From Manis javanica (lineage: Eukaryota; Chordata; Mammalia; Pholidota; Manidae), in contig NC_133166.1 of assembly GCF_040802235.1 (NCBI RefSeq), positions 3,472,001 to 3,536,000 of the forward strand: DNA of 64,000 bases, given 5' to 3'. Position 1 is the stretch's first letter. Each line of letters starts with the position of its first letter. Of this stretch, positions 1 through 11,739 are shown one piece after another. The translations under genes and the position numbers were made by a program. The notes beneath the pieces are model-generated. The model was not told where the DNA came from. It saw nothing but the letters and a program-made list of their open reading frames with translations, and did not search any database.

Positions 1-2001
1 ATGGTTGCAAATTCTGTGGTTCTTACTCTTTATTCTTAATTTTTTGACAGGTTGTTTTCAGTTTTATTTTCAAATTTTCTCTTCATTTGCACAATAAGGA
101 ATTATGCAGAGAGAGTATCAAAGAATGATAAAAGAGATTAACGGAAGGGCAGATATAATAAAGAGAAGGAAAAGGATGGCAGTTCTGAGGGCAAAGGTTA
201 GCTCATCAGATGCGGGTGCAGGATGCATGCTGGTCTGGAAAGATGTGGTGATTCACTCAATTCGCAATTTTAATCACTGTACAAGTATTAGATGCTACAT
301 TGTATTAAATATGTGAATCAAATGTGGTTAAAAAGTGTGTAGGAAGGTGTGGTGAAAAAAGCAGGGTTGTGTAGTCATATACATATGAAGAGATACCTTA
401 CTTATGTCACTTACCAGCTACTAGTTGTTGACCATCTTAGAGTCTCAGTGTAAAGAAGTTTTACATTCCCTATACTCAAATTTTCATTTGGAAAATTGCA
501 TAATAATGGACAATGTTTAAGTACCTGCAGTTCTTTAACATACAGTCTGGAATACTGCAGATAGTAAAATAACTTATTATTTAACTTTCCTTTACTCAAT
601 CATACAAAATCCTCAGAATGTTGAAGTTTTGCATAGACAGGTTTCTCCTGTTCCATTTGTGTCTCCATTTTTGTAGCTGAAATTTTGAACACTAAATGCT
701 CTTAGAACATAGTTTTGGTGTGTCTCTCCTTTGCACTGACTTAGTCTATACTGGCTTTCATATTAGTTAATATATAATAGGAAAGTTATCTGCAACATGC
801 TGAGACAGTGAGCTCACTGGGTATTTCTGCAAGAGTGAATGAAAAAAGCATAATTACTGCACACACACACATCACTCAGAAGGCATGCCCAGGTTGTTGG
901 GAAGGCCTGCATTTTGGTAGGGACACGTACCTACACCTTGGGGACTATTCCAAAGAAGCAACCAATTTGACTAACTTGTCATTTATTCAAGAAGTTAGAA
1001 AATTGCATTTTGTGGAACAAATATACTATGCATTTCATGGGAAGAGGTGTAGAATATCAGAAAAAGCTTATCAACTAGTTACAGCAGAAAAGGACATAAA
1101 ATCATGGGTGCTCACATCCCTACACACTCATGAGAGTGAGCACACACACCCATGTATATAAGGGACAGTCTTAATGGACTGACTGGGTCAGCAGAATGAT
1201 TGCAATTTTGAGGATGCGGGTAACTTAACCTCTCAGAGATGAGTTGGGATTGATGTCTCTTACATATGATTAGTGAGTGAGAGGGGCACAGTCTACTTAG
1301 AATTGCTTCCCTGATCATAAATGCTGGATGAGCCTACCCCCGGCCTCGAACTTTTCTAGAAGCAACATCTTACAGTTCCTTTTCTCTCCACTGCAAAATG
1401 TGATTATAACTGCTGATTCCATAGAATTTACATTGCTTCCCTGATAATAAGTTCCATAGACCTTACATTGATATACACAGTTTTAAACATTAAATAACCT
1501 CCCATTATATATAGTAGTCAGCTCATCAATTTTGATCTATAATGAAATACCCAAAATATGCAGAAGGTCAAAGCTAAACAAGACTACAGAATTACCACAG
1601 AAAAACCGTCATACCGCTAACCCTGTTTTACGTGACTTACAAAATATTTACTTGCGCAATGAAGTTTATTTTGAATTGATAATAATAGAACACAGAATTG
1701 AGAGGTGAAGAGAAAAACATGGCAGCTGAGAGAATGGAATCATTGTTATAATTGAACATAAATTCAGATGAATAACAAAATTACAATCACCTATCTTATC
1801 AAAGAAACAAAGAGATATAATTCACAGCAGAAAAAAATGACTGAGGATTGTTTTCTTATAGATACATCTAATAGTAATAAAAAATACATTTCACTGGCAG
1901 TTACGAGTTTTGTTTTCATAGGTAATTGGGAGAGGGGCAAGATATACCATCCTGTTTGTGCAACAGAAAACAAAAACCAAGGAAAGCGAATGAGCTTGTG
2001 C
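1..2001. other. 5' flank of the OR10AG1-like gene, no gene recognised
   Basis: AT-rich non-coding sequence with only short chance reading frames, none resembling a known protein. There is a short CA run near 860-871 and a TATATAA-like string near 1155. I recognise no repeat family with confidence. Upstream non-coding exons and the promoter of the first OR gene could lie here, because OR genes usually have 5' UTR exons a few kb upstream of the coding exon, but nothing in the sequence places them. Confidence 0.5.
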
Positions 2002-2002
2002 T

Positions 2003-2024
2003 TCTGATTGCATCATTCCCACAG
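2003..2024 (+). promoter_or_regulatory. Candidate splice acceptor before the OR10AG1-like coding exon
   Basis: A pyrimidine-containing tract ending in ATTCCCACAG lies directly before the ATG at 2025. OR coding exons are normally preceded by an intron in the 5' UTR, and this is the best acceptor near the start. If used, the exon begins at the ATG itself, which would exclude the longer reading frame that opens at 1926. Confidence 0.5.
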
Positions 2025-2975
2025 ATGAGCTCTGAAGGGATGAAAGCTGGGAACAATGTTTCCACAGTGATGCAGTTTGTACTCCTGGGATTTTCTGACC
2101 TTCCAAACCTCCAAGGGCTGCTATTTGGACTGTTCTCCATCATTTACATTATTATCCTAATCGGAAATAGCCTTATAATAATAATAACCAGGCTTGACCC
2201 TGCACTACAGAAACCCATGTATTTTTTCCTGGCAAATCTTTCCTTCTTGGAAATCGGTTATGTGTCCGTCACTCTCGCTAGGATCCTGCTGAACCTCTGG
2301 ACTCAGGATAGAAGCATTTCTGTGCTGGCCTGTGCGGCCCAAATGCGCTTCTTCCTGCTGCTGGCAGCCACAGAGTGTCTCCTCCTGGCAGTGATGGCCT
2401 ATGACCGCTACGTGGCCATCTGTCGCCCTCTGCACTATCCCCTAGTCATGAGCCGCAACGTCTGTGTCCGAATGGCTGTTGGCTCCTGGATCGGTGGAAT
2501 CCCAGTGCAGATAGGACAGACATGCCAGATTTTCTCTCTGCGTTTCTGTAATTCTAACCAGATTAACCACTTCTTCTGTGACGTCCGTCCCATTCTCAAG
2601 CTAGCGTGTGGAGACACTTCAGTACATGAGATTTCGGTCTATGCAGTAGCCGTACTGTTTGTTGCAGCCCCTTTCGTATTGATACTCGCCTCTTACAGCA
2701 AAATCATTTCCACCATTCTGCAGTTGCCCGGAGTCCAAGGACGGGCCAAGGCTTTCTCCACGTGTTCTTCCCACCTGCTGGTTGTGTTTTTATTCTTTGG
2801 ATCTGCCACCATTACCTACTTAAGGCCGAAATCCAATCATTCTGCAGGAATTGACAAACTTCTGTCTCTTTTCTACACCATAGTGACTCCAATCTTTAAT
2901 CCCGTGATATACACCCTTAGGAACAAAGATGTGATCACTGCACTGAGAAAATTATTATTTAAATTTAAAAAGTAA
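2025..2975 (+). CDS. OR10AG1: Olfactory receptor, family 10 (OR10AG1-like), intact
   Basis: This is a 316-residue odorant receptor of the class II GPCR family, expected to act in olfactory cilia through Golf. Seen in the protein: an N-glycosylation sequon NVS at residue 11, PMYFFLANLSF at 64-74, the TM3 cysteine at 103, [10 protein letters not shown] at 124-133, EC2 cysteines near 175, 185 and 195, SY in TM5 at 223-224, KAFSTCSSHL at 242-251, and PIFNPVIYTLRN at 289-300. The frame opens at 1926, but residues encoded before 2025 look like intron; the ATG at 2025 follows a splice-acceptor-like AG, and the ATG at 2040 is an alternative. Oddities: an arginine (188) in FFCDVRP where the family usually has PP, and VTLARIL where a proline is usual after TM2. 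The family 10 call is firm. The specific symbol rests on similarity recalled from human OR10AG1 and on its position next to OR5I1; a neighbouring OR10A-type paralogue is possible. Confidence 0.75.
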   Translation: MSSEGMKAGNNVSTVMQFVLLGFSDLPNLQGLLFGLFSIIYIIILIGNSLIIIITRLDPALQKPMYFFLANLSFLEIGYVSVTLARILLNLWTQDRSISVLACAAQMRFFLLLAATECLLLAVMAYDRYVAICRPLHYPLVMSRNVCVRMAVGSWIGGIPVQIGQTCQIFSLRFCNSNQINHFFCDVRPILKLACGDTSVHEISVYAVAVLFVAAPFVLILASYSKIISTILQLPGVQGRAKAFSTCSSHLLVVFLFFGSATITYLRPKSNHSAGIDKLLSLFYTIVTPIFNPVIYTLRNKDVITALRKLLFKFKK

Positions 2976-3196
2976 TGTGATGACTTTCATTTTAAATGTT
3001 TTAATTGCTTGCCACCCATTTATCAGAGAAACATTCTAAATCTCTATATTCTCCTGGAAGAAGTTATCCACTTGTTGCTTATGATGTACTTCCAGAAATT
3101 TGTAAATACTGACCTGCCAGTACTGTGACTGTGTATGTCCTAGGCAAATTAATCTATCTTTAGGGTTCCATGCCCCAAGACTAATCCTGCTTCATG

Positions 3197-3202
3197 AATA
3201 AA
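3197..3202 (+). promoter_or_regulatory. Candidate poly(A) signal AATAAA for the OR10AG1-like gene
   Basis: AATAAA lies about 220 nt after the stop codon at 2975, before the transposon at 3300. It is the first canonical signal downstream in sense. This is inferred only; OR transcripts often have longer 3' UTRs. Confidence 0.35.
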
Positions 3203-3299
3203 ATAGTAGTATGCCTCACATATTCCATATAAAAACTAAAAATAGAATCCCACATGTGATGACTTTTGGCTTAAATATACTGTAAAGTATAGAAGACTA

Positions 3300-4028
3300 C
3301 AGTTAACTCTTGAACACCAGGGGGATTAGAGGCCCTGACCCCCATGCAGGTGAAAGTTCACATATATGTTTGACTCCCCAGAGCTTAACCTCTAAGTCTA
3401 CTCTTGATGGGAAGCCTTACCAATGATAAATATAAGCAATTGATTCAAACTTGTGTATTATATGTATTAGAAACCATATTCTTACAACAAAGTAAGCTAG
3501 ATAAAAGAAAATATTATTAAGAAACATAAGGAAGAAAAAATACATTTTCAGTACTAGACTGCATTTATCAATAAAGTAAATTTACATCTTCTGTTTACAA
3601 AATGAATTGCCAGTACTTACATCAATATTGTCTCATGTGATACAAAATACTGTAGATGTTATATATAGTAGTAACACTAGACATCAAAGATGAGAAGCTA
3701 ATGTGAAAAGGAAACTCATATTTATTTACAGGTATAATTGTTCATGCACTGATAATGAGAAGCAGAAATATGATTACTTTATGGCAGCCTATCCTATTGA
3801 CTAATGATTACATCACTAAAAATTTTATGGCATATAGTATTACAATTATTCATAACAAAATATTGCACATACTTAATATTTTCTCTTTTTTGATATTTCT
3901 AAAGAACAGTTCATCTGGGAGTTTTCTTAAATTGTCACAAATCTCCAAAAAAATTTCCAATATGTTTATTGAAAAAAAATCACATAGAGCCCATGCAGTT
4001 CAAACCCAAGTTGTTTAAGGATCAACTA
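3300..4028. mobile_element. Tigger-type (pogo/Tc1-mariner) DNA transposon copy, non-autonomous
   Basis: The left end reads CAGTTAACTCTTGAACACC. The right end, read in reverse complement, starts TAGTTGATCCTTAAACAAC and continues GGGTTTGAACTGCATGGG. These are diverged terminal inverted repeats of the Tigger3-like family whose consensus I recall as beginning CAGTTGACCCTTGAACAAC. A TA dinucleotide flanks both ends (3298-3299 and 4029-4030), the target duplication expected of Tc1/mariner elements. The interior is AT-rich and carries no transposase. Its divergence suggests an old, eutherian-wide insertion. The 87-codon frame at 3755-4018 lies inside it and is fortuitous. Confidence 0.75.
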
Positions 4029-4030
4029 TA

Positions 4031-5504
4031 TTTTCCTAAATAATTTGCTAAGTCTTCACACTTGTATTTATTAGCATTCTTTGATTCTACAGCATGGAGA
4101 CTGGCCAACAGCAATCAAATAATGAAACCTGGTTGGGTGGCTGACTAACGTCAATGTGGTAACTGAGTATTCCTGTGTGCTACCTTAGAGTCCAGGCAAA
4201 ACCTAGAGATTTTTGAGCCTCAAGAAACACTGGAAGCATATTTATGTAATTCACAGTGCACCCATGTAGAATTATGATCATAATACCACAGTAAAGTTCT
4301 CATGCACTTAGTTCTCTTCCTAATAGCTTCCTGCCAAGCACATGATACACCAGAACATGCTTACCTGTCTCAGCCAGTTTAGTTGGCACATATTTCTATA
4401 TTCTACTTAGCAAATGTGGCCACAGAGTAGCTTGCTTTGAATTATTTCTTCTTTTCATAACTGCACTCCAAACAGCTACTCCTATGCCAATTAATCATTT
4501 TTTTAAAGAAAATGCCCATGATATTAACAGTGAAGAAAGGTGTTAGGGGCTGTTTTCAGGACCACCCAAAGTCCACACAGCTGCATTGCACTAGTGTGCC
4601 TGCTCTCTCATGCCTGGAAGCCTTCCTAGTGTTTGGAATTATTAAACCTTTGAACTGATTTTATCAAGGAAAGTGAGCAGCATCAACAGAACCATTAATG
4701 CCTACCCTCCCGGTCCCAGATTCTCAAGTCTGCCACCCACAGTAAGAGATTATTTAGTGCATCCATCTCAGAGTACTTCTGCCAGCAGCTGAGTTATGCC
4801 ATCTCTAGTTTTACTCAGAATTAATACACATGCATGTAAGACAATGTTACCTCCTATTCTATAGATGGTTATATTTTCCTTCATAAACCTATTTATATCC
4901 TCAATCATCCAATATTACATACTACATTTATTTATGTATTTAATGCATGCATGGAAAAAATACATACATGTGTGCATAAACATTTATTTCAACATACAGA
5001 ACACATATATTTGTTTATATATTGATAGGTTTAAGTAGATATAACTACTTGATAATTTTTGTTTTTAAAGTTACATTTTATATTCATAAATATAAAACAT
5101 TTATTTTTGTATAATAATATATATTTCACATTTTATATTCTGTTTTATATAAAATTTTATTTATTTATTTAAACGTGTATTTTCCATGAATTAGATTGTA
5201 AATCATTTATGAATTAAATAATAAATTAAATGCTTACATCTATCTATATAGATATCACTTCTCATTTAATGTTTACATGTTGTAAGAATTTTATACATGG
5301 TCCATGTGATGATCGTGATGATAAAGAAAATGACTTGATGGAGAAAACAGTGGCATAGTTTTTACTTCTGAAATCCAGTGAAGTAGGAATCACTGTGTCA
5401 CGGGAACAGTGCTGTCCCCAGAGTTCAGGTAATTGATTTTTAATCTTCTCTTTACCAGCATCTTGAGCAAGTCATTTAGTTGCATTTTCATTATGTTCTG
5501 TTAA
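4031..5504. other. Intergenic, AT-rich, nothing recognised
   Basis: No coding potential. From about 4860 to 5260 the sequence is strongly AT-rich, with long A/T runs and TTTATTTATTTA-like strings. I identified no mobile element. Confidence 0.5.
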
Positions 5505-5960
5505 AGAACAAAAACTCAACTAAGTACATATTAAAGATCTTATTGACTTTATTCAGCAGTTCATGAATTGGGGACTACAATCTAACAGATAGAAAAGAGC
5601 TCCAAAATGCTGTACCAGGCGGATGATTTTATAGACAGAAGGGAGTTTAACAAGGACGTTATACTAACCAGGAATCAGAGAGCTTATACTAGGCAAGAAT
5701 CGGATTACAAAGTTACTTTCCTTACAGGCACTGGCTGGGCTTTAGCAGGCAGATTGCCTCAATAACGCTGGTCAGATGACTCCTCATCGACTGGTTTAAG
5801 ATTCCATATCTGAGAAGGCCACACTGTAACTAAGTTGAGCTTCAGTTCTTGGAAGAGAGGATTAATGCAAACAACTCAGTTTTAGGTCTGTTGGCTTGTC
5901 TTTGACAGCTCACAATTACTAAGATGGTAAGAATGCGCTTGTCGCTATCAACTCCAAAGA
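5505..5960. mobile_element. LTR-like interspersed repeat, family not settled
   Basis: The stretch from about ACAAAAACTCAACTAAG to TTTGACAGCTCACAATT resembles mammalian LTR repeats that I recall but cannot name. It includes TCTTATTGACTTTATTCAGC and the GCACTGGCTGGGCTTTAGCA string. It looks like a solitary, old copy with approximate ends. No internal retroviral coding sequence is adjacent. Confidence 0.4.
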
Positions 5961-6984
5961 TTATTATAAGGCTCAAATATCCACCTAACGTGGAGGAGCA
6001 TTTAGAAAAGCTTGAAGCGCCAAAAATTGAAGCATTGACTGTGTTTAGGTATAATTCTTAATGGAATCACTCACTAGCTGTGTTGTATTTTATACTCAGA
6101 TACATGTAGATAATCATTATAGTGCTATTTTTGAGGAAAGCCGTATCCATAATACCAATTACTTAGAGAAGAAAACCTATTTGTTTACACATTAGAATTA
6201 TTTTCCTTTCACTAATGTATCATGTTTTGTTTTTCAAAACTATGCTAGTCAAATCTTTCCTCATCTAAAAGGAACATGAAACAGAATTAATCTTCATTAA
6301 TATTCAAATAAATTATTAATTGGCATTTACATCACTATGAACTCAGGATCAATTAACAAGCATAGGATTGTGACTTCCTATATACTTTTACAAAATTCCT
6401 TGAGACCTTTGCATTTTTTCTTTTATTTCTCTACATCTGTCTTCTCAGTACTGATTCGTGGTTATACTTCAATCTAGCTTTCCTTTGAACATTCATACGA
6501 TCATAATAAATTCTTATAACTAACATTTCACCATTAAAATAAAGTCTGCTGAACATTTATAAACAGTCTCATAGGGAAGAATCAATCATCCTGTTGTCTT
6601 GACAGACTTCAGTTTATTTTATCTGAAATATAGGAAAATTTTAACATTACTGGGCAAATACCTTAGTAACATTTGCGACATAACAAACCACATGTATTTC
6701 ATTCCATCATCCACCGTCGTCTATGCGTCCCTTCCAATGGGCTCTGACCATTTCGTGAGAATGTCCATGACAAGTAAGAAACCCTTGGGGAGCAACAAAA
6801 ACTTCCTTCTAATATCTCACTGAGATTATTTTTAAATATGCAGGCTGCCCTTTGGAAAAGAGTTTCTTAAATGGAGTTGCCAGTAGACTGGTTATTAAAT
6901 GAGGATAAAGCATACTCTTTAGACTGGATCCCGGGAATGGCCATAGAGAATATCACAGTGATGCCTTCAGTAATAGTGTTTTAA
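5961..6984. other. Intergenic, nothing recognised
   Basis: AT-rich sequence without a supported gene or a repeat family I can name. The 74-codon frame at 6599-6823 has no recognisable similarity. Confidence 0.4.
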
Positions 6985-8330
6985 AATTTATTGCTAATCT
7001 ACATACAGTACATTTTAAATATACAGGGTGAAATTCCCTCTTTTAGTGCAGGCTCTATGAGATTTGAGAATCCATAGAGCTGTATGATCATAAACGCCAT
7101 CAAGATACAGAACAGTTACAGGACTCTCCAAAATTCTCACCCATTTCCTTTTTGCAGTTAGCAACCCCCACCAACTTTATCACCAGGCAACCTGTCCTCT
7201 GCCTCTATAGTTTCAACTCTTTCAGAATGTTACATAAATAGAATCATACAGCAAGGCCTCTTCAGTCTGACTTCTTTCACTTGGCATAAAGCATTTGGCA
7301 TTTTCTCTGCATTGTTTGATGCACTAATACAGCTTGTTTAATTATATTGCTGAGTAGTATTCCAATGTATAATGCACTGGAGTTTGTTTATCCATTCCCT
7401 ACATGAAGGACATTTGGATTGTTTCCACTTTGGGGCAGTTTAAAACAAAGCTGCCCTGAATATTTGTTTATATATAGTTGTGCAAACACAATTTTTCCTT
7501 TCTCTATCATAAATATCCAGGATTGGGACTGCTAGGTAAATATTTATGGTAAATGTCTAGCTGGCTTTATAATAAGCTACGAGCTCCTTTTCCAGGGTAA
7601 CTGTCCCATTTTGCTTTCCTATCAGACATACATGAGCATTCTAGCTGCTCTGAATCCATGCCAGCATCACTTATTAGCCGAGTGTTGCTGTTTTGTTTTA
7701 TTTTGTTTTCATTTTTTGTCATTCTAATAGGTGTTCAATGATATCTCATCTGCTTTTAATTTTCATTTCCCTAATCAAAGGTGATGTGAGCATCTTTCAT
7801 GGCCTCATTTGCCATCTCTGTACCTTCTTTGATGAAATGTCTGTTCAAATTCTTGGCCGATTGTTTAATTGGATTGTTTGTTTTCTTATTGTTGAGTTTC
7901 TATATGTTTTAGAAACAAGTGCTTTATTAAATATGTATTGTTAAAATATTTTATCCTAGTCTGTACTGTATCTTTTAAATCTCATAATGGTGTCTTTTGC
8001 TGAGAAAAATTATTTAATGTAATGAAATTCAATTCTTTTTTTTTCTTTGCAACTTACGCTTTGGTGTTGAATCTATGTGCCTTTTGCCTAACCTAAAGTC
8101 ACAAAGAGGTTCTCCTACATTTTAGCCTGAAGGTTTTATAGTTTTGGCTTTATATTATATCTATGATTCTTTTTGCTGACATTTGCAAACAAGATTTTTA
8201 TTTCATTGCATTTTCTCTGCTTATTTTCTGCTTTCAATACCATTGACATCTGCTCTAATCTTCATTATTTCCTAGTCTATTTCCTTTGTGTTTAGTTTTT
8301 CTAGTTTATCTAGTTTCTCAGTGTAGAAGC
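6985..8330 (-). mobile_element. Old L1 (L1M-type) 3' part, antisense
   Basis: Read on the minus strand this is the 3' end of ORF2 plus 3' UTR of an old L1. Recognisable antisense landmarks are the 'cattccaatgtataa...tttatccattcc' block near 7350-7400, GTTTCCACTTTGG near 7421, 'ctaataggtgt...gatatctcat' near 7724-7748, and AATTGGATTGTTTG near 7867. The 3' UTR lies at the low-coordinate end. It is heavily diverged. The 83-codon frame at 7693-7944 is an antisense shadow. Confidence 0.65.
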
Positions 8331-8800
8331 TTTTCCTTTAATAATTTTTTTTGTGGAGCTTCTTTTTTTCTTTCCAAATGTAAGATTTAGTTATTTTGTT
8401 ATAACAGATTTTTTTTTTATTTCTCTTGCCTCTTAAAAGACTGTAATGATAGGATTTATATGATGGCTCCATGGTGTCATTAGGGCATAAGATTGTAGGA
8501 ATGAGAAAGGGCAGGAGTATCTACCCCTTAGCAATTTTTTAAAAGTTGAGGTAATTATAGAATTATATGCCTATATAAGAAATAATACAGAGAACTCCCT
8601 CTTAAACTTTTTAAGTTTCTCCCAATGATAATATTTTGCAAAATTATAATACATCACAACCAGGATGTTGACATTGATATGATTATTTATTCCAGTTTCC
8701 TATTTCACCTATACTCAATTGCTGGTGTGTACACACACACCTGTGTATTCCAAGTTTCCCTCTCACGTCATTCCCTTCATCCTGAAAAGCTTTAACATAT
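8331..8800 (-). mobile_element. Further L1-like antisense fragment(s)
   Basis: The block around 8535-8760 (AATACAGAGAACTCCCTCTT, then CTCCCAATGATAATATTTTG) resembles the 3' UTR of an old L1M/L1ME element in antisense, distinct from the fragment just before it. Boundaries are approximate and 8400-8530 is unassigned. Confidence 0.35.
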
Positions 8801-10220
8801 CCTCTAGAGCAGGTGTACAGGTGACAGATTCTAATAATCTTCCCTTATCTATGAATTGTGGGGACAAATCAGAAATTCCTTTCTCCCTCCCTAACTTCCA
8901 CCCTCCCTCCCTTCCTCTCTCCTGTTAGTGCCTCCCAGAGGTTTCTTCCTTCTAGAGGCTTCAGCAACCTCTTCCTTTGTCCTAGAATCTCTGGATCACC
9001 CATGATGGCTCTAAGTCTTGTACCAAGGACTTCTGGTACAAGAAATTGCCCTCCCCAGGACAACACTCACACCATTACAGTGGTAACTGCTGGATGCACA
9101 CTGGACTCTTTTGAAAAGAGGTTCTAACAGGCCGTGACCAATGGCCTCCATACGTACCTGCTCACTGTGCCATGTGCCATGGAATCAGCACTGCCCCAAG
9201 TTCGGTGAAGCCGGTGAGTCCTCCCTGCGACAGGATAGAGCCCAAACCCGGGCCCTCTGGTATATTCCACTTGCAGCACTGTGTAGCCTGCTCAGTCCCT
9301 TGCCAAGGACCATGGATCTGGGTGAATTACTCCTTTTCTGGACCCTTTGCATATCTAAGGAGCCCGTGGAATTAACCAGATGAACAGGGAAGGAAGTTTA
9401 TGCACCTTAAGGACAACATCCCTGCCATTGCACGTGATGAAGCTCTCATGAGCAGCTGCTTTTTGTCCCTTCATCAGAACAGCCCTGATCACAGATGAGA
9501 ACCAAGGATCAGTGCAATTGTTCAGACTTCAAGCAGCCATCTTAGTTACTCTGGCCGATAATCAGCCCTATCCTCACCTTCATTAGACTCTTGGATGATT
9601 GCCAGTGGTTGCCTGGTCAGCATACTGGCAGCAAAATAATTTTTATTCCAAGGTTGCCCTTTGGGTAAATAACACACTGTTCATTTCCTGGATTCCCAAA
9701 ATATAAATCAAGAACATACATGTCTCCATGCCTACTGGAGCTACAAGACAAGGCATCACAAAAGCAATTCTTAGCCTTCTCAAAATTTCAGATAGTATCT
9801 ATGGTGATGAAGCCACTCATTTACTTCTAAGAATACACAATTCTAGGCTCTTTTAAAAGGTAATCAGTAAAACTTCCATCTCCCTCATTAATCTCAGGAC
9901 ACAGGCCTGAAAGAGCATGCTAGTGACATTCTTAAAGAAGGTCAAATTCAATTAAGCATGGCTAGTCTTAGTCTTCAGTAGAACATTAGGCGTGAATGTA
10001 GTACAGGACATGACACCATTTTTGATGTTTGACTGGTAACAGCCCCACCCCACCTGCTTCCACTTCTGTCCCACATCTGGGGAAGTTGACAAAGACAAAA
10101 CCACGATGATAGCTGCAAGCAACAAAAAACAAGTGCTCTCCTTTTGGTAGTGGTGGGAAATCCGCACTTCAAAAGACCTAACCCACACGCCCAGTATAGT
10201 GAACTGAATAATGGCTGATA
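8801..10220. other. Unassigned moderately GC-rich stretch, possibly MaLR internal sequence
   Basis: No gene is recognised. A pyrimidine tract of about 55 nt (C/T runs) lies at 8877-8931. The stretch precedes an MLT1-type LTR in the same orientation, so part of it may be the internal region of a MaLR element, but I see no retroviral motif that proves this. Frames at 8719-9383 and 9952-10254 show no family similarity. Confidence 0.3.
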
Positions 10221-10224
10221 AAGA

Positions 10225-10690
10225 TATTGAGTCATGATTCCTGGAACATATCAACTTTCCCTTATTAAGGAAATCTTTTTATGCAGATATTAATAAATTC
10301 TTGATGATTTCAGATATTATTAAGATCTTGAGAAGGAAGATTATCCTGGGTTTGCTGGATGAGGTCTTAAGTACCATCATGAATATCATTACAAGAGGGA
10401 GAATTGACACACACAGAAGAGGAGAATTCATGTGATCCTAGAGGCAAAGATGGAAATGAAGACACAAGCCAAAAAATGCCAGGACTCACCAGGAGCTGGA
10501 AGAAGCAATGAAAACATCTTCCCTTAGAGGGTATGGAGGCAACACAGCCCTACTGACACTTAACCCCGTAAAACTGATTCCCCACATCCAGCCTCCAGAC
10601 CCATAATAATAAATGTGTGTGTCATAAGCCTTTATGTTGATGGTAATTCGTTTTAGGAGCCATGGGAAACTAGTGTACATGAGAATATCT
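10225..10690 (+). mobile_element. MLT1-type (ERVL-MaLR) LTR
   Basis: The plus strand follows the MLT1 LTR layout: GATCTTGAGAAGGAAGATTA, an 'agaggagaattcatgtg' block, a GCCAGGACTCACCAGGAGCT block, CATCCAGCCTCCAGACC, then AATAATAAATGTGTGTG, and an end near GGGAAACTAGTGTAC. It is a broken fossil, well diverged, probably older than the boreoeutherian radiation. Subfamily not determined. Confidence 0.6.
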
Positions 10691-11049
10691 ATCACAGCTC
10701 TTGCCTCTAAGAACACACTGAGTTCGTCTCATCTCCCTGCTTGCACAAGCCATTTGTGGGTTTCCTTGGGAGTCACCCTGCTCTCTCCAGAAAGTAATAC
10801 CCTTTCATTCCTTCTCAGTGTATGATGTCGTCAGTCTCAACATCTGAAACAAAATTTGTGTGGTGAGATGTGCATCCTGACTCTATGGACGGATCCCGCA
10901 GGAAGGATGGCTCAGGAGACAGCGGGACCAAGATCCCAGAGGGTAGAGCTGAGAGGCACCAAGAGTCATTCCCAGCCCTTAAGTACTGGGTATTTACTGG
11001 TTGCATTTTGCAATCGCCATCACCCAGTGCCTTTTCCCAGCTTCCTCCA
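10691..11049. other. Spacer between two LTRs, nothing recognised
   Basis: Short frames on both strands overlap one another here and none is convincing. The later part may belong to the next LTR. Confidence 0.3.
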
Positions 11050-11450
11050 TTTAACATGTCTTGCCATGAGATCTCCTTCCTCCTTCTGGTTTTGATGAAG
11101 TAGGCAGGAATATTGAAGGCCAATGTGTCAAAGGACTGAGGACAGCCTCTAAGAACGGAGGGCCATAGCCTCCAGCCAATAGCCATAAAAGTAAAGAAGG
11201 CCTTATTCTTACAGCCACAGAGATATCACTTTGCCACCAACTTGTGAATCATGAAAATGGGTCCTTCCCCAGTCAAACATTCAGATGATACCCTGGGCGC
11301 AGCCAAAGCTTTGAGTACAGCCTTGTAGAGGGCCCAGCTAGGCTGTGCTCACACACCTGTCCCACAGAAACTGTGAAATGATAAAAAAAGTACTGACCTG
11401 ATTTTCTAAATTTTTGGTAACTTGTTATGCTGCAACAGATAGCAGAGGTA
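11050..11450 (+). mobile_element. Second MLT1-type (MaLR) LTR
   Basis: Typical 3' half of an MLT1/MaLR LTR on the plus strand: CCTCCAGCCAATAGCC, CAGTCAAACATTCAGATGA, CAGCCTTGTAGAGGGCCCAG, CCCACAGAAACTGTGAAATG, a short polyadenylation region, then TAACTTGTTATGCTGCAACA. It differs in sequence from the LTR at 10.2-10.7 kb, so the two are probably separate subfamilies rather than a matched pair. The 5' edge is uncertain. Confidence 0.6.
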
Positions 11451-11739
11451 CTCTTCATCCACTTAAGAAAATCCCTTTTCTTTTTCTAATTCAATAAGAT
11501 ATTTTTAAGATGTTTGTTTCATTTAGTGGTTGTTTGGGCTGCCTTATCTTTTTTGTAGTTGTTTTTGTTGTTTTATTGGCTACATTTTCTTTTATTTAAC
11601 TGTTATATACCTAGATGTGATTTAATTTGAATTCATTCTGCTTGTGTTCACTGACAATTCTAGATCTGAGTGTTAATGTAATTCATCTGTGTTCTCATAG
11701 TATTGACTTTTTTTTTTATCTTTTAGGGATCATTGTGGG

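Noticed and set aside
1926-2024. 33-residue N-terminal extension of the OR10AG1-like gene
   Set aside because: It ends in a splice-acceptor-like CAG just before the ATG at 2025, and no OR has such a basic, cysteine-bearing leader.
10225-11450. The two MLT1-type LTRs as the ends of one short provirus
   Set aside because: Their sequences are too different to be a matched pair and the spacer is too short and lacks internal motifs.
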